Both the position numbers and the translations under genes were made by a program. Of a stretch of 64,000 nt of DNA, positions 1-6,993 are shown piece by piece. Origin of the DNA: Serratia silvae (GTDB lineage: Bacteria; Pseudomonadota; Gammaproteobacteria; Enterobacterales; Enterobacteriaceae); contig NZ_JAGQDC010000003.1 of assembly GCF_023282985.1 (NCBI RefSeq), forward strand, positions 186,001-250,000. The letters are read 5' to 3'. Below the pieces are notes generated by a model. That model had not been told where the DNA came from. It worked only from the letters and a program-made list of their open reading frames with translations, and searched no databases. Within the stretch, counting starts at the first letter, position 1. Every line of letters begins with the position of its first letter.

Positions 1-1204
1 GGTGAATGGCGGCAACACGCATGATGAAATCATCGGCGGCCAATGGCGACAGGTGGAGCGTGTCACGCGGTGCGGATACGCCTGGCGTGGCTTGTACCGG
101 AGCCAGCATTTTGCCCTGCTCTGCCAGACACTGGCCAGCAACGTACACCTGCCGGGCCTGGAGGTGTTCCAGTGAGTCAAAGACGACCATATCGGCGATC
201 CTTCCTGCGGCAATCAGGCCCAGATCGTTACGTTGCAAGCGAATGGCGGCGTTGAGCGTTGCCATCCGTAACGCATCGGTGGCCGGTAATCCGTGTTCAA
301 TCAGCAGATTGAGCAGGGCGATAATGCCGCCTTTCTCCAACAGCATATCGGGTGGCACATCATCGGTGCAGATGGTGATTTGGGAAGAGAAATGCGGTAG
401 CGATTTTAATGCCGCAACAATTTCAGGCAACAGATAAGGATGAGAACCTCGGATCTCCAGCGTCAGCCCGGAGCGTAATTTCTCCAGGGCATCGGCGGCA
501 GAGGTCAGTTCATGGTCGGAGGTCACGCCTGCGGCCAGATAGGCTTGCAGCTGCGGGCCACTCAAACCACGCGCATGGCCTTCAATCAGTTTGCCGCTGT
601 TAAGCCCGGCGTTGAGGATTTCCTGCATCCGCTCGCTACCGTGCAGTACGCCGTGCATATCCATCACTTCCGCCACGCCGCCCACTTCGGGCCAGGCTAA
701 CATGGTATCCATTTCATTGCCGCCAAAGTCGGCACCGGACATTTCCAGCCCGGGCGTTGAAGGTACGCTGGAGGGAGCCGCGCAGATCACCCGTAGAGGC
801 AGATTGCGGCTGGCATCCACCGCGTAGCGCACTCCGGCAACGCCAAGCACGTTCGCCAATTCATGTGGATCCCAGAAGATAGTGGTGGTGCCCTGTGCGA
901 CGACGATCTCGGCATAGCGTTCTGGCAGCAGATGGGAACTCTCAACGTGCACATGGGTATCGATCAGACCAGGGCTGAGGAAGGCCCCTGCCAAGTCTTG
1001 TGTCTGATGTGCCATTTGCAAAGAGCCACAAGGGTGAACGCTGGCGATCAGTGGGCCGACAATGCCAATATCAACCAAGCGGATCTCCCCGGTGACCATG
1101 TCGATCAGGTTGGCGTTGGTCAGCAAGAGATCAAACGGCGTATTACCCAGCGCGGCCTGTACGGCACGTTGGCGTTCACCGGTACTGACAGAAAAGGTGG
1201 TCAT
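1..1204 (-). CDS. ade: Adenine deaminase (3' part beyond window)
   Basis: Deaminates adenine to hypoxanthine and ammonia in purine salvage; amidohydrolase superfamily. The reverse strand reads openly from an ATG at 1204 to the window edge, giving 401 residues with no stop, so the C-terminal third of this family (about 590 residues in E. coli) lies outside. Visible motifs are LLLTNANLID near the N-terminus, the metal-site LIDTHVHVESSH, EGHARGLSG, SDHEL and CTDDVPPDML, in the order expected for Ade/AdeC proteins. It is divergent from the LysR-type gene at 1340, a plausible but unproven regulator. The family assignment is firm; whether adenine is the only substrate cannot be told from sequence. 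Confidence 0.93.
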   Translation of the reverse strand, partial: MTTFSVSTGERQRAVQAALGNTPFDLLLTNANLIDMVTGEIRLVDIGIVGPLIASVHPCGSLQMAHQTQDLAGAFLSPGLIDTHVHVESSHLLPERYAEIVVAQGTTTIFWDPHELANVLGVAGVRYAVDASRNLPLRVICAAPSSVPSTPGLEMSGADFGGNEMDTMLAWPEVGGVAEVMDMHGVLHGSERMQEILNAGLNSGKLIEGHARGLSGPQLQAYLAAGVTSDHELTSAADALEKLRSGLTLEIRGSHPYLLPEIVAALKSLPHFSSQITICTDDVPPDMLLEKGGIIALLNLLIEHGLPATDALRMATLNAAIRLQRNDLGLIAAGRIADMVVFDSLEHLQARQVYVAGQCLAEQGKMLAPVQATPGVSAPRDTLHLSPLAADDFIMRVAAIH

Positions 1205-1339
1205 GATAATCCCCAGAATAAGAGTAAGGGGTTACTGTAGGCGGGGGCGTAAGCTTTGCACAGATGATTTAATTTATTGTGTGATAAGAAACGGTTATGC
1301 TGTGGCAAACGTTTACCTATTATTCTGGCAGGTTAGGCT

Positions 1340-2266
1340 ATGTCCGAGCCATGGCGACGGTTACCCGCGCTTTCCCTCAAGCAAATTCAGTACTTTGTGA
1401 CCCTGGCGCAGCTACGGCATTTCACCGATACCGCCAGCCGTCTGGCGATCAGTCAGCCCGCGTTAAGCAGTGCGCTGCGGCAAACCGAAACCGTGCTTGG
1501 CGGGAGGTTAGTCAATCGAACGGCCTCTGCGGTGACCCTGACGGAACTAGGCACGGCGATCCTGCCACATGCGCAGCGGCTGTTGAATGTGGCTCACGCT
1601 ACCTTTGATGATATGCAACGCGTCATGTTGGCCGGTGGGGATGGCACGTTACGTATTGGTCTGGTGCCTTCGGTGAGCAACCTGCTGTTTCCTGCTGTAC
1701 CGCGATTGCTGGCGCAACATTTCCCACGTTTACGCATAGAATTCCACGATCAAACTAATGATTCCCTGCTGCTACAGTTGGAGAATGGGCAAATAGATTT
1801 CGGCATTGGGGCTTTGGACAGTTCGGTGTCAGATCGGCTTGAGATCTATCCGTTGCAGGAAGATCCGTTTGTGGCGGTGATGCGTCGGGACGATCCCTTG
1901 GCTGAACCACATCATCTTCCTTGGCGGCAATTGGCTAACAGGGATATTGCGGTATTTTCGAAAGGGAACAGCAGTCGATTGGTGTCGGCATTGGCGGAAA
2001 GCCATCGTCTGAACTTAACGGCGCGTTATCAGGTTGATTTTCTGGAAACGCTGTATGGCTTGGTGCGCTCACAATTAGCGGTGGCTATTTTGCCGCAGCT
2101 TTATACAACGCATTTAAACGATGAAGAATTAACCGTTATTCAATTACAGCAGCCATTACTTAGCCGCACTGTAGCACTTATGCGCAGCGCAGAACAAAAT
2201 CACTCACCTTTAATTGAAAACTGTTTCCAATTGCTACTGTACGATTTCCAGCTCAGAGGCAAGTAA
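1340..2266 (+). CDS. LysR-family transcriptional regulator
   Basis: A 308-residue LysR-type regulator with an N-terminal winged helix-turn-helix (about residues 10-70, including FVTLAQLRHFTDTASRL and ISQPALSSALRQ) and a periplasmic-binding-like effector domain beginning near GTLRIGLVPSV (about residue 100). ATG at 1340 is preceded by an AGG-type ribosome site. It is divergently arranged with adenine deaminase across 135 bases, the usual layout for a LysR protein acting on its neighbour. The effector and target are unknown; control of purine salvage is inferred from position only. Base use becomes AT-richer towards the 3' end and into the following gap. Confidence 0.9.
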   Translation: MSEPWRRLPALSLKQIQYFVTLAQLRHFTDTASRLAISQPALSSALRQTETVLGGRLVNRTASAVTLTELGTAILPHAQRLLNVAHATFDDMQRVMLAGGDGTLRIGLVPSVSNLLFPAVPRLLAQHFPRLRIEFHDQTNDSLLLQLENGQIDFGIGALDSSVSDRLEIYPLQEDPFVAVMRRDDPLAEPHHLPWRQLANRDIAVFSKGNSSRLVSALAESHRLNLTARYQVDFLETLYGLVRSQLAVAILPQLYTTHLNDEELTVIQLQQPLLSRTVALMRSAEQNHSPLIENCFQLLLYDFQLRGK

Positions 2267-2347
2267 ACTTGAATTTTTAAGATAATACTTAATCTGAGCG
2301 ACCATTGACGCCGATAATATTATCGGCTCAACGCAAGGCTACTATGA

Positions 2348-2551
2348 TTATCTTACAAATTTCCAAACGGCGACCGGGATTTTATCGTACAGCTTGTTCA
2401 TGGTCAGTTCGGCCAGGCGATGATCGGCGGCAGAGTAGAACAGCTCTAACTCATCGTCAGAAAGTTCGTACTTATTTTTCTCGATCACGCGCTCAAGGGT
2501 TTCAATCGTGGTGCATTTACGCAAACGCATCAGATAGTCAATTTTTGTCAT
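2348..2551 (-). CDS. hha: Hemolysin expression modulator Hha (YmoA)
   Basis: Small cytoplasmic nucleoid-associated protein that pairs with H-NS-type silencers and modulates thermo- and osmoregulated genes. At 67 residues it has the size of Yersinia YmoA (E. coli Hha has 72), and it carries the family signature [13 protein letters not shown], then [16 protein letters not shown] and a basic C-terminus [11 protein letters not shown]. It lies 50 bases downstream of tomB on the same strand, the conserved tomB-hha toxin-antitoxin-like pair. The single cysteine (C13) is the residue whose oxidation is proposed to matter in the TomB-Hha interaction. Confidence 0.95.
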   Translation of the reverse strand: MTKIDYLMRLRKCTTIETLERVIEKNKYELSDDELELFYSAADHRLAELTMNKLYDKIPVAVWKFVR

Positions 2552-2601
2552 GATAACCTTTAGTCTTATTAACCGTAAAATTATTTGAGGATAATTATCC
2601 C

Positions 2602-2970
2602 CTAAGTTTTCATCGTGGTACAGATGCCCTGTCCTGAGAACAATCTGAATGTGCGTGCCTTGGTTTTTTGCCAGCGACGCAAATCGGAATCATTAATACC
2701 GTAGCTGCTAAACAGGGTGTAGGTATCGTCGAGGTACTCTTCGACCAGTTCCGATAAATCACCTTCGTCCATGTATTTAATTTTAAAACTCATTACAAAC
2801 GAAGCAATATGTTCGATCAGCTCATTAAGCTGCAGATTGACGGCGGACGTTGGATCGTTTACCCAGCCGTGGTGGCTGTCGCCCAAGGTTGCTATGCCTT
2901 CGTCATACAAATTTTCACACAAGAATTTGAGTTGAGCAATATCGTGCCTTTTAGGCGAATACTCATCCAT
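2602..2970 (-). CDS. tomB: Hha toxicity modulator TomB
   Basis: Antitoxin-like partner of Hha, known in E. coli to counter Hha toxicity and reduce biofilm formation. I choose the ATG at 2970 (122 residues, [15 protein letters not shown]) rather than the in-frame ATG at 3036, because GGGAGA lies just before it and the E. coli protein is 124 residues. Recognisable stretches are [34 protein letters not shown] and [15 protein letters not shown]. It is followed directly by hha, so the two are probably cotranscribed. Confidence 0.93.
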   Translation of the reverse strand: MDEYSPKRHDIAQLKFLCENLYDEGIATLGDSHHGWVNDPTSAVNLQLNELIEHIASFVMSFKIKYMDEGDLSELVEEYLDDTYTLFSSYGINDSDLRRWQKTKARTFRLFSGQGICTTMKT

Positions 2971-3127
2971 ATCATCTCCCGTCAGTCTTAATTTCGGTGT
3001 TGATAACACTCTGTGAGTACACTGATTTAACATCATATGCAGTGAAGCTTAGCTTAGGCTTAATAAACTTTCAGCATAATAAATATAAATCATTTTTTGC
3101 CATCTAGCCTGTTACTATTACCGAAAC

Positions 3128-3502
3128 TTACAATTCGTCAGCAGTTGATGGACGCGAGTTGTCGATAACCTCAAACATCAAACCCTTTTCCGTCAGGGTA
3201 AAAGTGACAGTATCATTTATGTATTCTTCACTACTGATATCCAGGCATGCGTTAAAAATCGACCACTGATAGCGGTAACTCATTGAATACTCGCTATTAC
3301 TGATGCAGTTAATCTCAATGATTTCTAATGAGCCTTCCACATAGCGTGCATTCTCGGAGTAAAAACTTAGCCCACTGGTGAGCGCCGGTGCCAAATCAGA
3401 TAATCGATTACCGATCACTTTCCTTAGTTGTTTCACGGAAAGTGTGCCTATTTCGGAACAATGGCTTAGCGTCACTAGCATTTGGATATCTGGTTGTATC
3501 AC
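3128..3502 (-). CDS. Hypothetical protein next to tomB-hha
   Basis: A 124-residue protein that I do not recognise. It starts MIQPDIQMLVTLSHCSE and has no signal peptide or membrane segment; its composition is soluble and acidic. Short features include LSVKQLRKVIGNRLSDL and a C-terminal FTLTEKGLMFEVIDN that resembles a beta-rich ligand-binding end. It is on the tomB-hha strand about 160 bases upstream of tomB, in AT-rich DNA, so cotranscription is possible but not shown. No strong Shine-Dalgarno is visible before the ATG at 3502. It is probably a real gene, because the frame is open and bounded by intergenic-looking DNA on both sides. Confidence 0.6.
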   Translation of the reverse strand: MIQPDIQMLVTLSHCSEIGTLSVKQLRKVIGNRLSDLAPALTSGLSFYSENARYVEGSLEIIEINCISNSEYSMSYRYQWSIFNACLDISSEEYINDTVTFTLTEKGLMFEVIDNSRPSTADEL

Positions 3503-3861
3503 ATTCTATGCCGCTATCTTACTCCTTTTCCAGCCTTGGTGGGCAAACTTTTCGCTGAATAACGATTTTTTACCCAGCTTTGGGATTTTTACTGTTCGAT
3601 AGTTCCGCCGCTCACCCAGCGGCATCGGCTCGATAGCCTGGAAATGTTACGTCCCGTTGCATTATTCGCACTTGAACGGCTTGAGATCTGTTAGTTGTTG
3701 TGATGTTATATTATTACATTAACTATACTCTTTTTGGCGATAACCATGCTGCCTCTCCTGCCTGTGACCCTGTTTACCTCAACTGTAGTTTTGCGCTGCG
3801 GTGCCGTTTCCCTGTTGCTGATCCTGCTTTGGTTAGCCATTGCGTGGGCGGTTGCGCTGCC
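3503..3861. other. Intergenic region upstream of the metal ABC operon
   Basis: A gap of 359 bases between the unknown gene at 3502 and the ABC ATPase. The ATPase frame stays open back to an ATG at 3700, but those 54 extra codons (MLYYYINYTLFG onward) do not look like ATPase sequence, so I leave them out. The gap contains the Zur-type palindrome at 3702-3720 and a TATACT hexamer at 3724-3729, which together look like the operon promoter. Nothing else recognisable is seen. Confidence 0.6.
3702..3720 (+). promoter_or_regulatory. Putative Zur box upstream of zinc ABC operon
   Basis: GATGTTATATTATTACATT matches the enterobacterial Zur core AATGTTATA-N-TATAACATT at 17 of 19 positions. It sits just before a TATACT hexamer (3724-3729), where repressor binding would block RNA polymerase, and 142 bases before the ATPase start. 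The second, better box at 6851-6869 in the same island supports the assignment. Inferred from motif and context. Confidence 0.75.
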
Positions 3862-4554
3862 ATGATGACGTTGCAAAACGCCATTGTGGGTTATGACCAT
3901 ACTCCTCTGTTTCCACCGCTATGCGGTCGTTTTGCCATCGGTTCATTAACTGCGGTGATCGGTGTTAATGGTGCCGGTAAATCTACGTTGTTGAAATCGT
4001 TGGCCGGGTTGCATCCGTTGCTGGGCGGCAAGCTAAATTTTGCGGGCGGAAAGGCTCCGGCGATGGCCTATTTGCCACAACTGGCGGAGTTGGATCGTCA
4101 ATTTCCTATTCTGGTCAAGGATCTGGTCGCCATGGGCCGCTGGCCGCAAAGCGGCCTGTTTGGCGGTGTAAATAAACGCTCCATGCAGCAAATTGCCGGC
4201 GCGTTAGACACCGTGGGCATGAGTTCAATGGCTTGTGAGGTGGTGGGGGAGTTATCCGGTGGGCAACTGCAACGCGTACTATTTGCCCGTTTGCTGGTCC
4301 AGCAAGCACCACTGATTTTACTGGATGAACCCTTCACCGGCATCGATGCGGCAACCACTCAGTTGTTGCTGCGGGTCATTGCGCAGTTACACCGGCAGGG
4401 AAAGACGGTGATTGCCGTATTGCACGATATGTCTACCGTGGCCAACCATTTCCCCGAAGCGCTGTTGCTCACCCCCGAGCGTTGCCATTGGGATAATGCC
4501 GAGCGAGTGTTAGCGCATTATTCGACGGCGGCTAATCAGAGGGGGGCCGCGTAA
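3862..4554 (+). CDS. Metal (zinc-type) ABC transporter ATP-binding protein
   Basis: Cytoplasmic ATPase of a cluster-9 metal importer. From the ATG at 3862 it has 230 residues; an ATG at 3865 is equally possible. It contains Walker A GVNGAGKST, the Q-loop region AYLPQLAELDRQFP, the ABC signature LSGGQLQRV, Walker B LILLDEPF and the H-loop VLHDMS. It overlaps the permease gene by the final A of its stop codon (TAATG at 4552-4556), implying translational coupling. With the Zur box upstream and zinc-free ribosomal protein genes downstream, zinc is the likely cargo, though manganese cannot be excluded. Confidence 0.9.
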   Translation: MMTLQNAIVGYDHTPLFPPLCGRFAIGSLTAVIGVNGAGKSTLLKSLAGLHPLLGGKLNFAGGKAPAMAYLPQLAELDRQFPILVKDLVAMGRWPQSGLFGGVNKRSMQQIAGALDTVGMSSMACEVVGELSGGQLQRVLFARLLVQQAPLILLDEPFTGIDAATTQLLLRVIAQLHRQGKTVIAVLHDMSTVANHFPEALLLTPERCHWDNAERVLAHYSTAANQRGAA

Positions 4555-5411
4555 TGACGCTACTCCATCTGCTGCTCGATCCTTTTGTCTCTTTCGGTTT
4601 TATGCGACGGGCATTGGTTGCCTGCCTGGCAATATCTCTGAGCGCTGCACCACTAGGGGTGTTTTTATTGCTGCGCCGGATGAGCCTGGTGGGCGATGCG
4701 CTTTCTCATGCGGTATTACCCGGTGCAGCCATCGGCTATCTGATTTCTGGCATGTCGCTGGTAGCCATGGGCGTAGGGGGATTTATTGCCGGGTTGGCCG
4801 TAGCCATGCTGTCCGGACTGGTGAGCCGCAAAACCCCGTTAAAAGAGGACGCCAGCTTTGCGGGTTTCTATTTGGGGTCGCTGGCGTTGGGCGTCACGCT
4901 GGTCTCTTTACGCGGATCGAGCGTTGACCTGCTACACGTACTGTTTGGCTCGATCCTGGCGGTGGATGCACAGGCGATTGTTATGGTCGGCATTATCGCC
5001 AGTATTTCGCTCATGATGTTGGCTGTGCTGTATCGCGCTCTGGTGATTGAATCCTTTGACTGCACTTTTTTACGCGTTAGCGCACCAGGCTGGCTGGCGT
5101 GGGTCCACGGGCTTTTTCTCGCCTTGGTGGTGATCAACCTGGTGGCCGGTTTTCAAATCCTTGGCACCTTGATGTCGGTAGGGCTGATGATGCTACCGGC
5201 GACCTGCGCTCGGTTTTGGGCACGAGATTTGCCGCAGACCTTGGCCGTGGCTATGGGGATTGGGCTACTTGCCAGCCTGATTGGTTTGGAGTGGTCCTAC
5301 TACGCTTCGCTGCCCGCAGGCCCGGCGATCGTCCTTAGTGCCAGCGTGGCGTTTTTAATTTCGATTTTGTTTGGGACGCGTGGCGGGATGTTGCGCCGTG
5401 CGCGTCATTGA
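4554..5411 (+). CDS. Metal ABC transporter permease (ZnuB/MntB family)
   Basis: Inner-membrane permease of 285 residues with about eight hydrophobic segments, in the ABC-3 (ZnuB/MntB/AdcB) family. Typical stretches are RRMSLVGDALSHAVLPG near residues 40-57, the LGSLALGVTLVSLRG segment, and GTLMSVGLMMLPATCAR. It starts on the TAATG overlap with the ATPase gene, and the binding-protein gene follows after 25 bases, so the three form one operon. It is distinct from the chromosomal znuACB arrangement, in which the binding-protein gene is divergent. Confidence 0.92.
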   Translation: MTLLHLLLDPFVSFGFMRRALVACLAISLSAAPLGVFLLLRRMSLVGDALSHAVLPGAAIGYLISGMSLVAMGVGGFIAGLAVAMLSGLVSRKTPLKEDASFAGFYLGSLALGVTLVSLRGSSVDLLHVLFGSILAVDAQAIVMVGIIASISLMMLAVLYRALVIESFDCTFLRVSAPGWLAWVHGLFLALVVINLVAGFQILGTLMSVGLMMLPATCARFWARDLPQTLAVAMGIGLLASLIGLEWSYYASLPAGPAIVLSASVAFLISILFGTRGGMLRRARH

Positions 5412-5436
5412 GAAGTGCTATCTGCAAGGAGAAAAC

Positions 5437-6315
5437 ATGAAATCTTTAACCATAACGCTGGTGGCAGCTGCTCTGCTCGCCAGCCCGTTAGCGCAGGCGA
5501 AAACCGTTGAGACCGTGGCCAGCTTTTCTATTCTTGGCGATATCGTCAAACAGGTGGGGGGCGAACATGTGAAAGTCAGTACGCTGGTTGGCCCGGATGG
5601 CGATCCGCACAGTTTTGAGCCATCGCCGCAAGACAGCAAGCAACTGGCGCAGGCCGATGTGGTGTTTGTCAGCGGATTGGGGCTTGAAGGTTGGATCGAC
5701 CGGTTGGTGAAGGCTTCCGGTTATCAGGGGCCTGTGATCACCGTATCCAAAGGGATCGAGTCGCGAAGCATGGAAGAAGAGGGTAAACAGGTCACCGATC
5801 CACACGCCTGGAACAGCATGAACAATGGCGTGCAGTATGCGACCAACGTGATGAATGCGCTGATTGTTGCAGATCCTGAAGACGCCGCCTATTTCCGCCA
5901 ACGTGGCGGTGAATATATTCAACAGCTTCAGCAGCTCGATAGTTGGGCCAGAGCACAGTTCGCGGCGGTGCCACAGCAAAAACGCAAGGTGCTAACCAGC
6001 CATGATGCTTTCGGCTATTTTAGCCAAGAGTACGGCGTCACCTTCCTTGCCCCGGTCGGTTTTTCTACCGAGGCTGAAGCCAGTGCCAGCGATGTCGCCG
6101 GGTTGATCAAGCAGATCAGGCAGGAAAAAGTCCATGCCTACTTTATTGAGAACCAAACGGATCCGCGCTTGGTGCAGCAAATCGCGGCGGCAACGGGAGC
6201 GAAAGCGGGGGGGGAGTTGTATCCTGAAGCACTATCCAAACCGCAAGGCCCGGCGGCCAGCTATGTACAGGCGTTCAAACACAATGTTGAGGCTATTGCT
6301 GGCAGCATGAAGTAG
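5437..6315 (+). CDS. Periplasmic metal-binding protein of zinc-type ABC transporter
   Basis: Cluster A-I solute-binding protein, 292 residues. ATG at 5437 is preceded by AAGGAG; an upstream in-frame ATG at 5371 lies inside the permease gene. Residues 1-21 form a signal peptide (hydrophobic core, ending PLAQA before KTVETVASF). Four likely metal ligands are visible: His in DPHSFEP, His in DPHAWNS, His in SHDAFGYF and Asp in NQTDPRL. It lacks the His/Asp-rich flexible loop of classical ZnuA. It is the last gene of the operon and is followed by a strong hairpin terminator. Zinc specificity is inferred from the Zur context; the ligand set also fits manganese binders. Confidence 0.92.
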   Translation: MKSLTITLVAAALLASPLAQAKTVETVASFSILGDIVKQVGGEHVKVSTLVGPDGDPHSFEPSPQDSKQLAQADVVFVSGLGLEGWIDRLVKASGYQGPVITVSKGIESRSMEEEGKQVTDPHAWNSMNNGVQYATNVMNALIVADPEDAAYFRQRGGEYIQQLQQLDSWARAQFAAVPQQKRKVLTSHDAFGYFSQEYGVTFLAPVGFSTEAEASASDVAGLIKQIRQEKVHAYFIENQTDPRLVQQIAAATGAKAGGELYPEALSKPQGPAASYVQAFKHNVEAIAGSMK

Positions 6316-6324
6316 GTTTTATTC

Positions 6325-6347
6325 CCCACCGTGTGCGGTGGGTTTTT
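6325..6347 (+). terminator. Rho-independent terminator of metal ABC operon
   Basis: Perfect 7-bp stem CCCACCG/CGGTGGG with loop TGTG, followed by TTTTT, 9 bases after the binding-protein stop codon. Confidence 0.88.
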
Positions 6348-6370
6348 CTCTTTGCCGTGGCATTTGGCAA

Positions 6371-6403
6371 TAAAAAAGCCCCGTTGAGCAGCAACGGGGC
6401 TTT
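6371..6403 (-). terminator. Terminator of the L31B/L36B operon
   Basis: Perfect 10-bp stem AGCCCCGTTG/CAACGGGGCT around a 5-base loop. Read on the minus strand it is followed by TTTTTTA, placing it just after the L36B stop codon. Confidence 0.88.
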
Positions 6404-6424
6404 GGCTACTAATGACACTTTGGC

Positions 6425-6565
6425 TTAACGCTTTTTCTTACGTCCCTGTACCGCTTTATAACGCGGGTTGGACTTACAAATCACAAAGACGCGGCCATGA
6501 CGGCGCACAACTTTGCAATCCGGATGGCGACCCTTCGCCGAACGCAGTGAACTCAATACTTGCAT
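6425..6565 (-). CDS. ykgO: Ribosomal protein L36, zinc-independent paralogue (type B)
   Basis: A 46-residue paralogue of bL36, [17 protein letters not shown] at the start and AVQGRKKKR at the end, nearly identical to E. coli YkgO. It has only two cysteines and lacks the CxxC...C/H zinc ribbon of the standard L36. Such C-minus paralogues replace the zinc-binding form in zinc-starved cells and so free zinc. A GGGG ribosome site precedes it; an ATG one codon earlier (6568) could also serve. It lies 12 bases downstream of L31B in one operon under the Zur box at 6851-6869. The gene is short, so frame-length filters would miss it. Confidence 0.93.
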   Translation of the reverse strand: MQVLSSLRSAKGRHPDCKVVRRHGRVFVICKSNPRYKAVQGRKKKR

Positions 6566-6577
6566 CATCAACCCCGA

Positions 6578-6835
6578 TTATTTTCTGCTGTTAACCAAAT
6601 GGCCAAACCGCTGCTGGAAGCGCGCGGTGCTGCCTTCTTTTGAGAACTCTTTCTGCTTACCGGTGTAGTACGGATGCGAAGCGGAAGAGACATCTATGGT
6701 GACGTAGGGCCAGCTTTTACCTTCAAGCTCGATAGTGCGATCGGTTTTGATGGTCGACCCCACCTTGAAGAAGGTATCGGCGCTGAGATCGTGAAATACC
6801 ACGGTACGGTAGTCTGGATGGATGCCTGTTTTCAT
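6578..6835 (-). CDS. ykgM: Ribosomal protein L31, zinc-independent paralogue (type B)
   Basis: An 85-residue type B bL31, starting [18 protein letters not shown] and ending [12 protein letters not shown]. It has no cysteine, unlike zinc-binding L31 with its four cysteines. It can take the place of the zinc form on the ribosome under zinc limitation; expression of E. coli YkgM is repressed by Zur. The Zur-type palindrome at 6851-6869 lies 16-34 bases before its start codon. It is the first gene of the ykgM-ykgO pair and converges on the zinc ABC operon. Confidence 0.95.
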   Translation of the reverse strand: MKTGIHPDYRTVVFHDLSADTFFKVGSTIKTDRTIELEGKSWPYVTIDVSSASHPYYTGKQKEFSKEGSTARFQQRFGHLVNSRK

Positions 6836-6850
6836 GACGGCCTCAATTGT

Positions 6851-6869
6851 TATGTTATACTATAACAAT
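6851..6869 (-). promoter_or_regulatory. Zur box in front of L31B/L36B operon
   Basis: TATGTTATACTATAACAAT matches the Zur core AATGTTATA-N-TATAACATT at 17 of 19 positions with a perfect TGTTATA/TATAACA inner palindrome. It overlaps the region where the ykgM promoter must lie, just before the start codon at 6835. Confidence 0.85.
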
Positions 6870-6950
6870 AATTATGCACCTCTCTGGGATCGGGATCAAC
6901 CTCAAAATTGTGTTAATCAGCGTTGGGCTTATTGGCTAAATAGCAGGCAT

Positions 6951-6972
6951 AAAAAAGGCCGCTTGCGCGGCC
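6951..6972 (-). terminator. Terminator of acrAB operon
   Basis: On the minus strand a stem GGCCGC/GCGGCC with a 4-base loop is followed by TTTTTT, 22 bases beyond the acrB stop codon. Confidence 0.88.
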
Positions 6973-6993
6973 TTGGTTGTCAGCAGGAAAGCA

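Noticed and set aside
3700-3861. N-terminal extension of the ABC ATPase from ATG 3700
   Set aside because: The extra 54 residues do not fit the family, and the region contains the Zur box and promoter.
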